This document shows positions 34,205 to 45,500 of a stretch of DNA of 64,000 nucleotides, in pieces; within the stretch, counting starts at the first letter, position 1, and each line of letters begins with the position of its first letter. A program made the translations under genes and the position numbers. Location: positions 1,142,763-1,206,762 of the forward strand of contig NZ_UIGI01000001.1 in the NCBI RefSeq assembly GCF_900446255.1. Reading direction: 5' to 3'. The DNA is from Buttiauxella agrestis (lineage in GTDB: Bacteria > Pseudomonadota > Gammaproteobacteria > Enterobacterales > Enterobacteriaceae). The notes beneath the pieces were generated by a model, which had not been told where the DNA came from, ran no database searches, and saw nothing but the letters and a program-made list of their open reading frames with translations.

Positions 34205-34405
34205 AGTGGCTCATTCACCCTCCTATGTCAGCCCCCGCAAGGGTTGTGCTACATAAAACTTAGAATGACGCACTCCAGGTGCCTGCCGTCCACCTTTTGA
34301 TTATTGTCAGTCTTGTACTGCTTTATCATGCTCCGGGCGAAACGTTGAGTAAGGCACCGCCTGATTCCAGAACAAAGGCAGAGATTATTCTCTGCCTTTG
34401 TTGTT
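34205..34405 (+). ncRNA. glmY: Small regulatory RNA GlmY
   Basis: GlmY is an sRNA that mimics GlmZ and sequesters the adaptor RapZ, so that GlmZ escapes RNase E and activates glmS translation (glucosamine-6-phosphate supply). The first bases AGTGGCTCATTCACC and the following TATGTCAGCCCC match the E. coli RNA as recalled. The 3' end is an intrinsic terminator, CAAAGGCAGAGA-TTAT-TCTCTGCCTTTG then T-rich. The gene lies between purL and glrK as in E. coli, with a sigma-54 promoter and GlrR sites upstream. About 200 nt here against 184 in E. coli. Confidence 0.9.
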
Positions 34406-34465
34406 TCTGAACTTTAAACTCCCGCCAATCCCCGTTAGCATCGAATCATTCAGGTAGACAATGAG

Positions 34466-35902
34466 ATGAAGCTATTGAACCAGTGGCACTTTTTCCCTCG
34501 CTCCCTACGTCAGCTTGTCATGATGGCCTTTTTGCTGGTGCTGGTTCCCTTGCTGGTGCTGGCGTGGCAAGCCTGGCAAAGTCTGAATGCCCTGAGCGAC
34601 CAGGCCGCCGTCACCAATCGCACAACGCTTGTGGATGCGCGTCGCAGTGAAGCGATGACCAACGTGGCGCTGGAAATGGAACGGAGTTATCGACAGTACT
34701 GCGTGCTGGACGATACCACGCTCGCTAAGGTTTATGAGGGGCAGCGCAAACGTTACGCGCAAATGCTCGAAGCCCACGCTGGCGTCCTGCCGGACAATCA
34801 TCTTTATCAAACATTGCGCCAGTCGCTCAACGACCTCGCTGAAATTCAATGCAAAAACAGTGGGCCAGATTCTGCTGCCGCGGCACACCTTGAAACCTTC
34901 GCCACGGCTAATGCTGAAATGGTGCAAGCGACACGCGCGGTGGTGTTCTCTCGTGGGCAGCAACTCCAGCAAGAAATCGCCGAACGCGGACAGTTCTTCG
35001 GCTGGCAGGCGCTGGTGCTGTTTTTGTTAAGCGTCGCGCTGGTGATTATCTTCACACGCATGATTATCGGCCCGGTTAAAGGCATTGAACGGATGATCAA
35101 CTTGCTGGGCGAAGGGCATTCGTTGGGCAACGCGGTACTGTTTAAAGGGCCGCGCGAATTGCGCTCGGTGGGGCAGCGAATTGTCTGGTTAAGCGAACGT
35201 CTGTCCTGGCTTGAATCTCAGCGTCATGAGTTTTTACGCCATATCTCACATGAGTTAAAAACTCCCCTCGCCAGTATGCGCGAAGGCACTGAACTGCTGG
35301 CAGACCAGGTCGTTGGGCCGCTAACCAACGACCAAAAAGAGGTGGTCGAAATCCTCGATAACAGCAGTCGTCACTTGCAAAAATTGATTGAACAATTGCT
35401 GGATTACAACCGCAAACTGGCGGACGTTCCGGTCGAACTTGAGAAAGTTGAATTGGCACCGTTAGTGGATGTGATTATTGCCGCTCACAGTTTGCCAGCA
35501 CGGGCTAAAATGATGCGTACCGTATGTGATTTTATCCCGGAGCCTGTCCTCGCCGAACCCATGCTGCTCATGAGCGTATTGGATAATCTCTATTCCAATG
35601 CGGTGCACTATGGGTCTGAATCCGGTACCATTTATTTACGTAGCACGCAGGTGGGGAACACTCTTCACATTGATGTCGGTAATACGGGTGATCCTATTCC
35701 GCCTGCGGAGCGAGAGATGATTTTTGAACCTTTTTATCAGGGAAGTCACCAGCGCAAAGGTGCGGTTAAAGGGAGTGGCCTGGGCCTGAGTATCGCCCAG
35801 GATTGTATCCGTCGCATGCATGGCGAATTGCATCTGATTGACGATGAAACGGCAGATGTCTGCTTCCGAATTGAGTTGCCTGTTTTTCCCGAGAACAAAT
35901 AA
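34466..35902 (+). CDS. glrK: Two-component sensor histidine kinase GlrK (QseE)
   Basis: An inner-membrane kinase of 478 residues that senses envelope or epinephrine/sulfate-type signals in E. coli and phosphorylates GlrR. Two membrane segments (about 16-35 and 174-196) enclose a periplasmic domain; a HAMP linker follows. The phosphoacceptor is in RHISHELKTPLASM (His near 262), and the ATPase has LDNLYSNAVHYG, FEPFYQG and GSGLGLSIAQD. It is first of the glrK-qseG-glrR unit just after glmY, which it regulates through GlrR. Confidence 0.96.
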   Translation: MKLLNQWHFFPRSLRQLVMMAFLLVLVPLLVLAWQAWQSLNALSDQAAVTNRTTLVDARRSEAMTNVALEMERSYRQYCVLDDTTLAKVYEGQRKRYAQMLEAHAGVLPDNHLYQTLRQSLNDLAEIQCKNSGPDSAAAAHLETFATANAEMVQATRAVVFSRGQQLQQEIAERGQFFGWQALVLFLLSVALVIIFTRMIIGPVKGIERMINLLGEGHSLGNAVLFKGPRELRSVGQRIVWLSERLSWLESQRHEFLRHISHELKTPLASMREGTELLADQVVGPLTNDQKEVVEILDNSSRHLQKLIEQLLDYNRKLADVPVELEKVELAPLVDVIIAAHSLPARAKMMRTVCDFIPEPVLAEPMLLMSVLDNLYSNAVHYGSESGTIYLRSTQVGNTLHIDVGNTGDPIPPAEREMIFEPFYQGSHQRKGAVKGSGLGLSIAQDCIRRMHGELHLIDDETADVCFRIELPVFPENK

Positions 35903-35905
35903 AAA

Positions 35906-36570
35906 ATGAAAGTGACTATTTTTCGCCCTTTGTCAGCATTGCTCCTGCCCTTATTGCTGGCGAGTTGTGTGCAAAACGCAGCGCCCAAAGACGTAAAACA
36001 TCCGCCGGTGGCAGAAGAGCCGGAACAACAGCTAGCGGATTACCTATCGACAGATTGTGAAGATATCTGGCAAAACCAGAGCCACGACTCGATGAGCAAC
36101 CCGCTGTACTGGCTGCGGGCGATGGACTGCGCCGAACGTTTAGCGCCTGCACAGGCGCGAGCGGAAGCACGTCGCTGGCCGTCCGATAGCTGGCGCGATA
36201 CCTTCAAGCGAGGCATTTTGCTGGCGAATGCCAAAATCTCCCCCACCGAGCGCCGTCGTTACATGGTTAAGCTCGATGCGATGACAGCTGAAGTCCCTTC
36301 GCAAATGCGTTCATTGTTCCAGGTCTGGCGTGATGGGCAGGCATCTTTGCTGGCACTTTCTGACGAACGCACGCGCTACAGTAAATTGCAGCAATCCTCA
36401 GACAGCGAGCTGGACACGCTGCGTGAGCAGCAACAACGGCTCAGAAGCCAGTTAAGTTTGACCACCCGAAAACTGGAAAACTTAACCGACATCGAGCGCC
36501 AGCTTTCCAGCCGTAAACCTGCCAGCACAGAATTGCCGGACAACACCAAACCCGCGCAGGAGGCGAAACC

Positions 36571-36574
<4 letters not shown>
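35906..36574 (+). CDS. qseG: Lipoprotein QseG
   Basis: An outer-membrane lipoprotein of 222 residues (YfhG). The signal peptide ends in the lipobox LASC with Cys21. The C-terminal third is a predicted coiled coil (LDTLREQQQRLRSQLSLTTRKLENL). In E. coli it acts with the GlrK/GlrR pair and, in EHEC, in effector translocation. It sits 3 bases after glrK and its stop overlaps the glrR ATG by 4 bases. Confidence 0.94.
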
Positions 36575-38297
<1,723 letters not shown>

Positions 38298-38302
38298 TTT
38301 TT

Positions 38303-38384
38303 CCCCCTCACCCCGGCCCTCTCCCCAAAGGGGCGAGGGGGAAAGAAAATCCCCTCTCCTGTGGGAGAGGGCTAGGGTGAGGGC
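38303..38384. repeat. Palindromic intergenic repeat (CCCTCACCCCGGCCCTCTCCC type)
   Basis: Two hairpin blocks lie between the convergent glnB and hmp. The outer arms are CCCTCACCCCGGCCCTCTCC and GGAGAGGGCTAGGGTGAGGG. The inner part forms two smaller stems (CCTCTCCCC...GGGGCGAGG and CCCTCTCC...GGAGAGGG). The same unit recurs in shorter form at 61451-61495. It is a dispersed, REP-like palindrome. Confidence 0.85.
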
Positions 38385-38402
38385 ATGTTTTCGGCTGAAA
38401 AA

Positions 38403-39593
38403 TTACATCACTTTATGCGGGCCAAAACACTCATAGTGAATTCGGCTCTGCTCAACGCCCAACTTCACTAATTGCTCCGCTGCAAAACGCATAAAGCTCA
38501 CCGGCCCGCACAGATAAAACTGCATATCTGGTGCACTGATTTTGCTCTCAAGAGCGACTAAATCCATCAAACCTTCGCTATCAAACTTCGCCTGAGCGCG
38601 GCAGTTTTCTCTCGGTTGGCGATACCACACGTGGTTTTCAAAACGTGGCAATTGCGCACCCAGCAGAGTCACTTCATCGGCAAACGCGTGCACGTCGCTA
38701 TGGTCTGCCGCGTGGAACCAGTTCACCTGGGCTGCATGCTGAGTTTTTGCCAGTGTATCCAACATTGCCAACATCGGCGTCTGGCCAACGCCTGCGGAAA
38801 TCAGCGTAACCGGAGTTTGTGCGTTCACGTCCATAAAGAAATCACCGGCAGGCGCAGCCAGATGCACTTCATCACCTACTTGTGCGTGGTTATGCAACCA
38901 GCTTGAAACCTGACCCAAATCTTCACGCTTCACTGCAATGCGATAGCTTTTGCCATCGGCTTTACGAGTCAGTGAATACTGGCGAATTTCTTGATGCGGG
39001 AAACCTTCTGGTTTCAACCACACACCGAGGTATTGGCCAGGCTGATAATCGGCAACGGATTTGCCATCGACAGGCTCAAACTCAAAGCTGGTAATCAATG
39101 TGCTTTGCGGCTCTTTTGCCACAATACGGAACGCGCGAGTGCCTTCCCAACCGCCATTTTTCGCTGCATTGTCCTGATAGATTTCCGCTTCACGATTGAT
39201 AAACACGCCCGCCAACACACCATACGCTTTGCCCCAGGCATCCAGCACTTCCTCGCCCGGGCTGAACATTTCATCCAGCGTAGCCAAAAGATGGCCGCCG
39301 ACAATATCGTACTGCTCAGGTTTGATCTGGAAGCTGGTGTGCTTCTGGGCAATTTTTTCTACCGCAGGCAACAGCACCGCCAGATTTTCAATATTGGTCG
39401 CGTACGCGCAGATAGCATTGAACAGCGCTTCACGCTGATCGCCGTTGCGCTGGTTGCTCATATTAAAGATTTCTTTCAGCTCAGGGTTATGGCTGAACAT
39501 ACGTTCGTAAAAGTGTGCGGTAAGTTTTGGACCGGTCGCGGCAAGCAGGGGAATGGTGGATTTCACAACAGCGATGGTTTGGGCATCAAGCAT
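38403..39593 (-). CDS. hmp: Flavohemoprotein (nitric oxide dioxygenase)
   Basis: Hmp oxidises nitric oxide to nitrate with NADPH and O2. The 396-residue protein has an N-terminal globin domain (Tyr29 in HFYERMF, proximal His85 in QKHTSF), then an FAD domain ([21 protein letters not shown]) and an NAD(P)H domain ([23 protein letters not shown]). Length equals E. coli Hmp. An NsrR box lies upstream, so induction by nitric oxide is expected. It is divergent from glyA. Confidence 0.97.
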   Translation of the reverse strand: MLDAQTIAVVKSTIPLLAATGPKLTAHFYERMFSHNPELKEIFNMSNQRNGDQREALFNAICAYATNIENLAVLLPAVEKIAQKHTSFQIKPEQYDIVGGHLLATLDEMFSPGEEVLDAWGKAYGVLAGVFINREAEIYQDNAAKNGGWEGTRAFRIVAKEPQSTLITSFEFEPVDGKSVADYQPGQYLGVWLKPEGFPHQEIRQYSLTRKADGKSYRIAVKREDLGQVSSWLHNHAQVGDEVHLAAPAGDFFMDVNAQTPVTLISAGVGQTPMLAMLDTLAKTQHAAQVNWFHAADHSDVHAFADEVTLLGAQLPRFENHVWYRQPRENCRAQAKFDSEGLMDLVALESKISAPDMQFYLCGPVSFMRFAAEQLVKLGVEQSRIHYECFGPHKVM

Positions 39594-39624
39594 GGTATAG
39601 CTCCATTTTCTGACATTAAAATCT

Positions 39625-39648
39625 AATGATGTATTTTAAATGCATCTT
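39625..39648 (-). promoter_or_regulatory. NsrR operator of hmp
   Basis: On the hmp strand, AAGATGCATTT-N2-AATACATCATT closely follows the NsrR consensus (two AAGATGYA-type arms with an 11-base half spacing). It lies 32 bases before the hmp start. NsrR, a nitric-oxide-sensing Fe-S repressor, controls hmp in enterobacteria. Confidence 0.85.
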
Positions 39649-39804
39649 ATAAAACTCTTCACCAAAAAAAAAGCACTACATTGTAAATGGATACTGACTG
39701 AGTCGATTCGGCTCACAGAACATGAAATTCCTGCAAGTTGATGATGAATTAATATCCGTTGAAATAAGCGATGACTTTTGCCTTCAAACCCTTGCAGGAC
39801 GCCA
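39649..39804. other. hmp-glyA intergenic region, central part
   Basis: No gene is supported. It should hold the glyA promoter and, by analogy with E. coli, MetR sites; only imperfect TGAA-type half sites (for example TGAAATTCCTGCA near 39723) are visible. Confidence 0.4.
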
Positions 39805-39820
39805 AGCCAATCGTTTGCGT
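39805..39820 (+). promoter_or_regulatory. PurR operator of glyA
   Basis: AGCCAATCGTTTGCGT has a perfect right half (CGTTTGCGT) and a degenerate left half, the same form as the PurR site recalled for E. coli glyA. Confidence 0.7.
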
Positions 39821-39939
39821 AAAAACCTATGTCAAGACCTATCACGCAACACTGTTTCGGTTTACACTGTTGCCCGTTGTATTTAAGGCGGCCAAAAAGC
39901 TGTTCAAATATTTACTGTTAGCTGAGTCTGGAGATGCGA

Positions 39940-41193
39940 ATGTTAAAACGTGAAATGAACATTGCCGATTATGATGCCCAACTGTGGCAGGCTATGGAGC
40001 AAGAAAAAGTACGTCAGGAAGAGCACATTGAACTGATCGCCTCCGAAAACTACACCAGCCCGCGCGTAATGCAGGCTCAGGGTTCTCAGTTAACCAACAA
40101 ATACGCAGAAGGCTACCCAGGCAAGCGTTACTACGGCGGCTGTGAATATGTCGACGTGGTTGAGCAACTGGCTATCGACCGTGCAAAAGAGCTGTTCGGC
40201 GCTGATTACGCTAACGTACAGCCGCACTCCGGTTCACAGGCTAACTTTGCGGTATACACCACTTTGCTGGAACCAGGCGATACCGTTCTGGGTATGAACC
40301 TGGCACACGGCGGCCACCTGACACACGGTTCCCCGGTAAACTTCTCCGGCAAGCTGTACAACATCGTTCCTTACGGCATCGATGAAACTGGTCACATTGA
40401 TTACGCAGATCTGGAAAAACAAGCCAAAGAACACAAACCGAAAATGATCATCGGTGGTTTCTCTGCTTATTCCGGCGTCGTTGACTGGGCAAAAATGCGT
40501 GAAATCGCTGACATGGTCGATGCGAAGCTGTTCGTCGATATGGCGCACGTTGCAGGCCTGATTGCGGCTGGCGTTTACCCGAACCCGGTTCCACATGCTC
40601 ACGTTGTGACGACCACAACGCACAAAACGTTGGCAGGTCCACGCGGTGGTTTAATCCTCGCGAAAGGTGGCAGCGAAGAGCTGTACAAGAAACTGAACTC
40701 CGCGGTATTCCCAGGCGCGCAGGGCGGCCCACTGATGCACGTCATCGCGGGCAAAGCTGTGGCACTGAAAGAAGCCATGGAACCTGAGTTCAAAACTTAC
40801 CAGCACCAGGTTGCCAAAAACGCGAAAGCGATGGTTGCAGTGTTCCTGGAACGTGGCTACAAAGTGGTTTCTGGCGGTACTGATAACCACCTGTTCTTGC
40901 TGGACCTGGTTGATAAAAACCTGACCGGTAAAGAAGCTGATGCAGCGCTGGGCCGTGCAAACATCACCGTGAACAAAAACAGCGTGCCAAACGATCCTAA
41001 GAGCCCGTTTGTGACTTCCGGTATCCGTATCGGTACGCCTGCGGTGACGCGCCGTGGCTTCACTGAAGCTGACGTCCGTGAACTGGCTGGCTGGATGTGT
41101 GATGTGTTGGATAGCATCAACGACGAAGCGGTTATCGAGCGCACTAAGCAGAAAGTTCTCGATATCTGCGCACGCTTACCGGTGTACGCATAA
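39940..41193 (+). CDS. glyA: Serine hydroxymethyltransferase
   Basis: A PLP enzyme converting serine and tetrahydrofolate to glycine and 5,10-methylene-THF, the main source of one-carbon units. The 417 residues from [12 protein letters not shown] match E. coli GlyA closely. The PLP lysine is in [16 protein letters not shown] (Lys near 229). The ATG at 39940 is chosen over one 6 bases upstream because TGGAG is better spaced and the family starts MLKRE. A strong terminator follows. Confidence 0.98.
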   Translation: MLKREMNIADYDAQLWQAMEQEKVRQEEHIELIASENYTSPRVMQAQGSQLTNKYAEGYPGKRYYGGCEYVDVVEQLAIDRAKELFGADYANVQPHSGSQANFAVYTTLLEPGDTVLGMNLAHGGHLTHGSPVNFSGKLYNIVPYGIDETGHIDYADLEKQAKEHKPKMIIGGFSAYSGVVDWAKMREIADMVDAKLFVDMAHVAGLIAAGVYPNPVPHAHVVTTTTHKTLAGPRGGLILAKGGSEELYKKLNSAVFPGAQGGPLMHVIAGKAVALKEAMEPEFKTYQHQVAKNAKAMVAVFLERGYKVVSGGTDNHLFLLDLVDKNLTGKEADAALGRANITVNKNSVPNDPKSPFVTSGIRIGTPAVTRRGFTEADVRELAGWMCDVLDSINDEAVIERTKQKVLDICARLPVYA

Positions 41194-41203
41194 TCTGTTG
41201 AAG

Positions 41204-41227
41204 ACCCCGGCTCGCCGGGGTTTTTTT
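41204..41227 (+). terminator. glyA terminator
   Basis: ACCCCGGC-TC-GCCGGGGT followed by seven T, 10 bases after the glyA stop. Confidence 0.93.
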
Positions 41228-41236
41228 ATGCCCAAA

Positions 41237-42433
41237 TCACACCTGATTCAACGACTCTTCAGCGTACAAATAACCCACTCCCATCACCTGTTGCGGTCGA
41301 CTCAACTGCCCGAAACTGATTTGTGTCGCATTTGCCTTGAGTGAATCGCCATGGTCAAACGGATTAAATCCAATTTGCTTGTCGATGGTCGCAAGCCAGC
41401 TTTCGCCAAACCCGCAGCTTCTGCCATAAAACAAAATCTGATTGATATTCAAAATATTGAGGAAGTTGTACAGGCTTAACCCAATGGCGTTAGCCGAACT
41501 TTCTACCCAACGGCAAACGTATTCATTACCTTCATGCCAGGCGGTAATTAACTGTGTTGAAGTAATAGATTCCGGGTCGAGCTTTGGCGAAATGGGTTGT
41601 GATTTTAGCCAGATGCGCGCCTGCTTTTTTAACGCCGTCAACGAGGCCACAGTTTCCAGGCAGCCATAACGTCCACAGTCACACGCCATGCCGTCGGGGT
41701 TCACAATCGTGTGGCCGATTTGCCCGCTGCCGTACAGGCTCCCGCGATAAATTTGCCCGTTAATCACAAATGAAGAACCGATACCGTAATCGACGTTTAT
41801 CACACAGAAATCCTGGCGATTCGCCGGATTCTGCCATTTCTCTGCCAGTGCCAGCATCACGCAGTCGTTATCCACCCTGACGGTTACGCCGAGCTTTTCT
41901 TCCAGAAGATATTTGATTTCTACCGGTTCACGCCACGGCGCTTGCGGCATGGTTTGCGACACTCCCGTCACCGGATCGACTTGCCCGTGGATCCCGAGCG
42001 CCAGGTTAATTTTCTTTTTCGGCCAGCATTTACGTTGCGTGCGCCAGATATTCTCGATAGCGGCGAGTAGCGCCTGTGGCGTAGCAGCATTAACCTGAAT
42101 CCGTTCAAACTCCCCCTGCGGTGAAAGCTGTGCATCGCACAGCTGGCTTTCAATGCTGGTAGGGGTGACATTCATGCAAAGAATGAAATCGCCATCGGGC
42201 GGGATCTGGTAACTGCCGCTGTTGATACCACGGTTACTCAGATTTTCGCTGGAATGGCTCAGTTTTCCATCCTGCACCAACTCTTCAAGAATTTTGCTCA
42301 CTGCGGGAATCGACAGCCCGGTGTACTGCGAAAACTGCGATTTACTGAGCCGCTTATGCTGCCACACCAGTTTCATCAACGTCTGGCGATTGAGTTGCCG
42401 CACGCGTTGGTTGTTCAGCCCTGAGTCATACAT
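41237..42433 (-). CDS. yphH: ROK-family transcriptional regulator YphH
   Basis: A NagC/XylR-type ROK repressor. The N-terminal winged helix-turn-helix is at about 15-65 (LSKSQFSQYTGLSIPAVSKILEEL). The ROK sugar-kinase-like domain follows, with VNVDYGIGSSFVINGQIYRGSLYGSGQIGH split by family motifs and the zinc cluster CDCGRYGCLE. The start at MYDSGLNNQRVRQ has a GGAG site 9 bases upstream and gives 398 residues, about the E. coli YphH length; ATG and TTG codons further upstream lack ribosome sites. It is divergent from yphG and probably controls the yphG-MFS-yphB genes. The sugar ligand is not known. Confidence 0.88.
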   Translation of the reverse strand: MYDSGLNNQRVRQLNRQTLMKLVWQHKRLSKSQFSQYTGLSIPAVSKILEELVQDGKLSHSSENLSNRGINSGSYQIPPDGDFILCMNVTPTSIESQLCDAQLSPQGEFERIQVNAATPQALLAAIENIWRTQRKCWPKKKINLALGIHGQVDPVTGVSQTMPQAPWREPVEIKYLLEEKLGVTVRVDNDCVMLALAEKWQNPANRQDFCVINVDYGIGSSFVINGQIYRGSLYGSGQIGHTIVNPDGMACDCGRYGCLETVASLTALKKQARIWLKSQPISPKLDPESITSTQLITAWHEGNEYVCRWVESSANAIGLSLYNFLNILNINQILFYGRSCGFGESWLATIDKQIGFNPFDHGDSLKANATQISFGQLSRPQQVMGVGYLYAEESLNQV

Positions 42434-42548
42434 TTCACTAAACTCCGTTAACTTTATTGTGTGAGCATTAAGCATTCTAAGGCGCAATGAGTTCTCTACA
42501 CTGCAAACATAACGTATTTCACTGTTGTTTGTTTACTGGAGAATCGAA

Positions 42549-45500
42549 ATGTACGGAGCCGTTAACGTCTGGCAAGAGACGATTGCGTTACCCACATGGA
42601 CGACCGGTGCAGAAGACCCGAATCCGATGTTCCTCGAAAGCCGTGTTTACCAGGGTTCATCCGGTGCGGTGTATCCCTACGGCGTGATTGACACCCTGAG
42701 CGGCCAGCGCGAAATGCGTGATTACAACGCCGTCTGGATAGAAAACGATTTTATCCGCGTGATGCTGCTACCAGAACTGGGGGGCCGTATTCACCGTGCT
42801 TATGACAAAGTGATGGAGCGCGATTTCGTTTACTACAACGAAGTGGTGAAACCGGCGCTGGTGGGATTGGTCGGGCCGTGGATTTCCGGCGGTATCGAAT
42901 TTAACTGGCCGCAGCACCATCGCCCAACCACTTTTATGCCTGTCGATGTGACTTTCCAGAAGCATGACAACGGCGCACAAACTGTCTGGTTGGGTGAAGT
43001 GGAGCCGATGCGCGGCCTGCAAGTCATGACCGGGTTTACGCTCTACCCGGAAAAAGCGCTGATTGAAATCACCGGCAAAGTATTCAACGGCAACGCCACG
43101 CCGCGCCATTTCCTGTGGTGGGCGAATCCGGCAGTCAAAGGCGGCGACGATCACCAAAGCGTATTCCCCCCTGATGTCACCGCGGTATTCGATCACGGCA
43201 AACGTGATGTTTCCGCCTTCCCGATTGCCCACGGCACTTACTACAAAGTCGACTATTCCGCAGGCGTGGATATCTCGCGCTACAAAAACATTCCGGTGCC
43301 AACGTCCTATATGGCGGATAAATCAGATTACGATTTTGTCGGCGCTTACCATCACGGCGAGCAGGGTGGTTTGCTGCATATTGCCGATCACCATGTTTCA
43401 CCGGGCAAGAAGCAATGGACGTGGGGAAACTGTGATTTCGGCCAGGCGTGGGATCGCAATCTGACGGATGAAAACGGTCCCTATATCGAGCTGATGACAG
43501 GCGTATTCACCGATAACCAACCGGATTTCACCTGGATTGCGCCTTACGAAGAAAAAATCTTCGTGCAGAATTTCCTGCCATACAGCCAATTGGGCACGCT
43601 GCAAAACGCTAACACTCAGGCGGCGGTGAAACTTGAGCGCCATAACGGTGAACTGCACCTCGGACTCTACGCCATCGCGCCGTTGCCAGACGTTACGTTA
43701 GAAATTGAATCAGCGGGTAGAACATTGTGGAAAGCCAGGCTTTCCCTGCAACCCGCACAGGCGTGGCAGGAAGCTATCAGCGACAGCTGGCCACAGCGCC
43801 TGACGCTGAATCTGCGTGATGCGCAGGGCAAACTTATTCTCAGCTACTGCGAACACGTTCCAGAAGATCTACCGCTGCCGCAGCCTGCCAGTGTTCCGGC
43901 AAAACCACAGGACATCACCCATTGCGACGAGCTGTATTTCATCGGCCAGCATCTGGAGCAATATCTGCACGCCAGTCGCTCGGCGTTTGACTATTACCAA
44001 CGTGCGCTGGCTCTGGACCCGGAGGATTACCGCTGTAACGTGGCATTAGGTCAGCTTGAGCTGAACCGGGGTAACTGGGCGCTTGCCGAACAGTACGCCG
44101 ACGCCGCGCTGAAACGCGCGCATCGTCTGAACAAAAACCCGCAAAACGGTGATGCCAGCATGTTGCGTGGGGCGGCAAAAGAGAGGCAGGACGACTGCGC
44201 CGGGGCGTTTGACGATTATTTTAAAGCGAGCTGGAGTGGCAATTGCCGTGATGCCGCATTTTACGCGCTTGCTCGCCTGGCGCTGCGCAAAGATGAAGCC
44301 GCGCAGGCGCTGGCATTTGTGAATCAAAGCCTGAAATTTAACGCCAGCAATAACCTGGCAATGGGGCTGAAAGCGCTGGCGCTTCATCAAACCGGCGCGT
44401 CACAAAAAGCACTGGGCTGGGTTGCGCAGCAGCTTGAAGAATACCCGCTCAGTTACGTTCTGCATTATGCCCGCTGGGTGATTACGCAAAGTGAAACTGA
44501 CCGTGCTGAACTGCTGCGCGTGACCGGTAAACGCGGCGTGAATGCCAGTGTTCTCGCGGGTTGGCTGGTGAGTCTGGGCCATGAAGCGCAGGCCCGGCAA
44601 TTGCTGAGTGTGATGGATTCACAAGAAGCGATGCCGCTGTTGTGGCGTGCGGCACTGGAAACTGACCATGCCCAGCAACATGCTTTTGTGCAGCAGGCGC
44701 AGGACAATTTTGCCCGCAAAGTTCGCTTCCCGAACACGCTGGACGAAGTACAAATGCTGCAACGTCTGCCGCATGATGGCTTCGCGCAATATCTGTTGGG
44801 ATGTTTCTGGTACAGCAAACGTCGTTATGACGACGCGGTGGCCTGCTGGCAATTCGCCGCTGAACAGCTCCCTGAATTTGCTGCGGTTCAGCGGGTGTTG
44901 GGCATTCACGCCTGGAATAAAAAACACAATGCCGAACTGGCGGAACAGTATCTGCAACGCGCGGTTGCGCTGGAGCCGGGTAACGCCCGCTTCCTGTTTG
45001 AACTGGATTACCTGCAAAAACTCACCGGTCGCTCTACCGAACAACGCCTGGCGCATCTTGCGGCTCGCCGCGACGTGGTGCTTAAACGTGACGATCTGAC
45101 CGCAGAATTACTCAGCCTGTGGAATATCCATGGAGAAACAGATGCCGCAGCGCAAGTTTTAGCGCAGCGTAAATTTCACCCGTGGGAGGGCGGCGAAGGC
45201 AAAGTCACCGGGCAGTATCTGATAAATCTTCAACGCAGGGCGCTGGCGTACATTGCTGATAAGCAGTTTGGAAAAGCAGAAGAGCGACTTCAGCAGGCGC
45301 TCAGTTACCCGGAAAACCTCGGCGAAGGACGCCTGGTCGGCCAGAGCGATAACGATATCTGGTATCTGCTGGGTTGGTGTGCGCAGCAAAGCCAACAACC
45401 AGAGCGTGCGCAACATTGCTACCAGCGTGCGCTGGAGGGCGGCTCCACGCTGGAAGCCGGGCGTTACTACAACGATCAGCCGGTGGATTACTTGTTCTAC

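Noticed and set aside
39719-39790. MetR boxes for glyA
   Set aside because: Only half sites (TGAA or TTCA) with wrong spacing are visible; left as an unproven expectation.
42434-42548. Operator for YphH in the divergent yphH-yphG gap
   Set aside because: A CAAACA...TGTTTG inverted repeat with a 16-base spacer is present near 42503-42530, but it is short and ROK operators vary, so it is not claimed.
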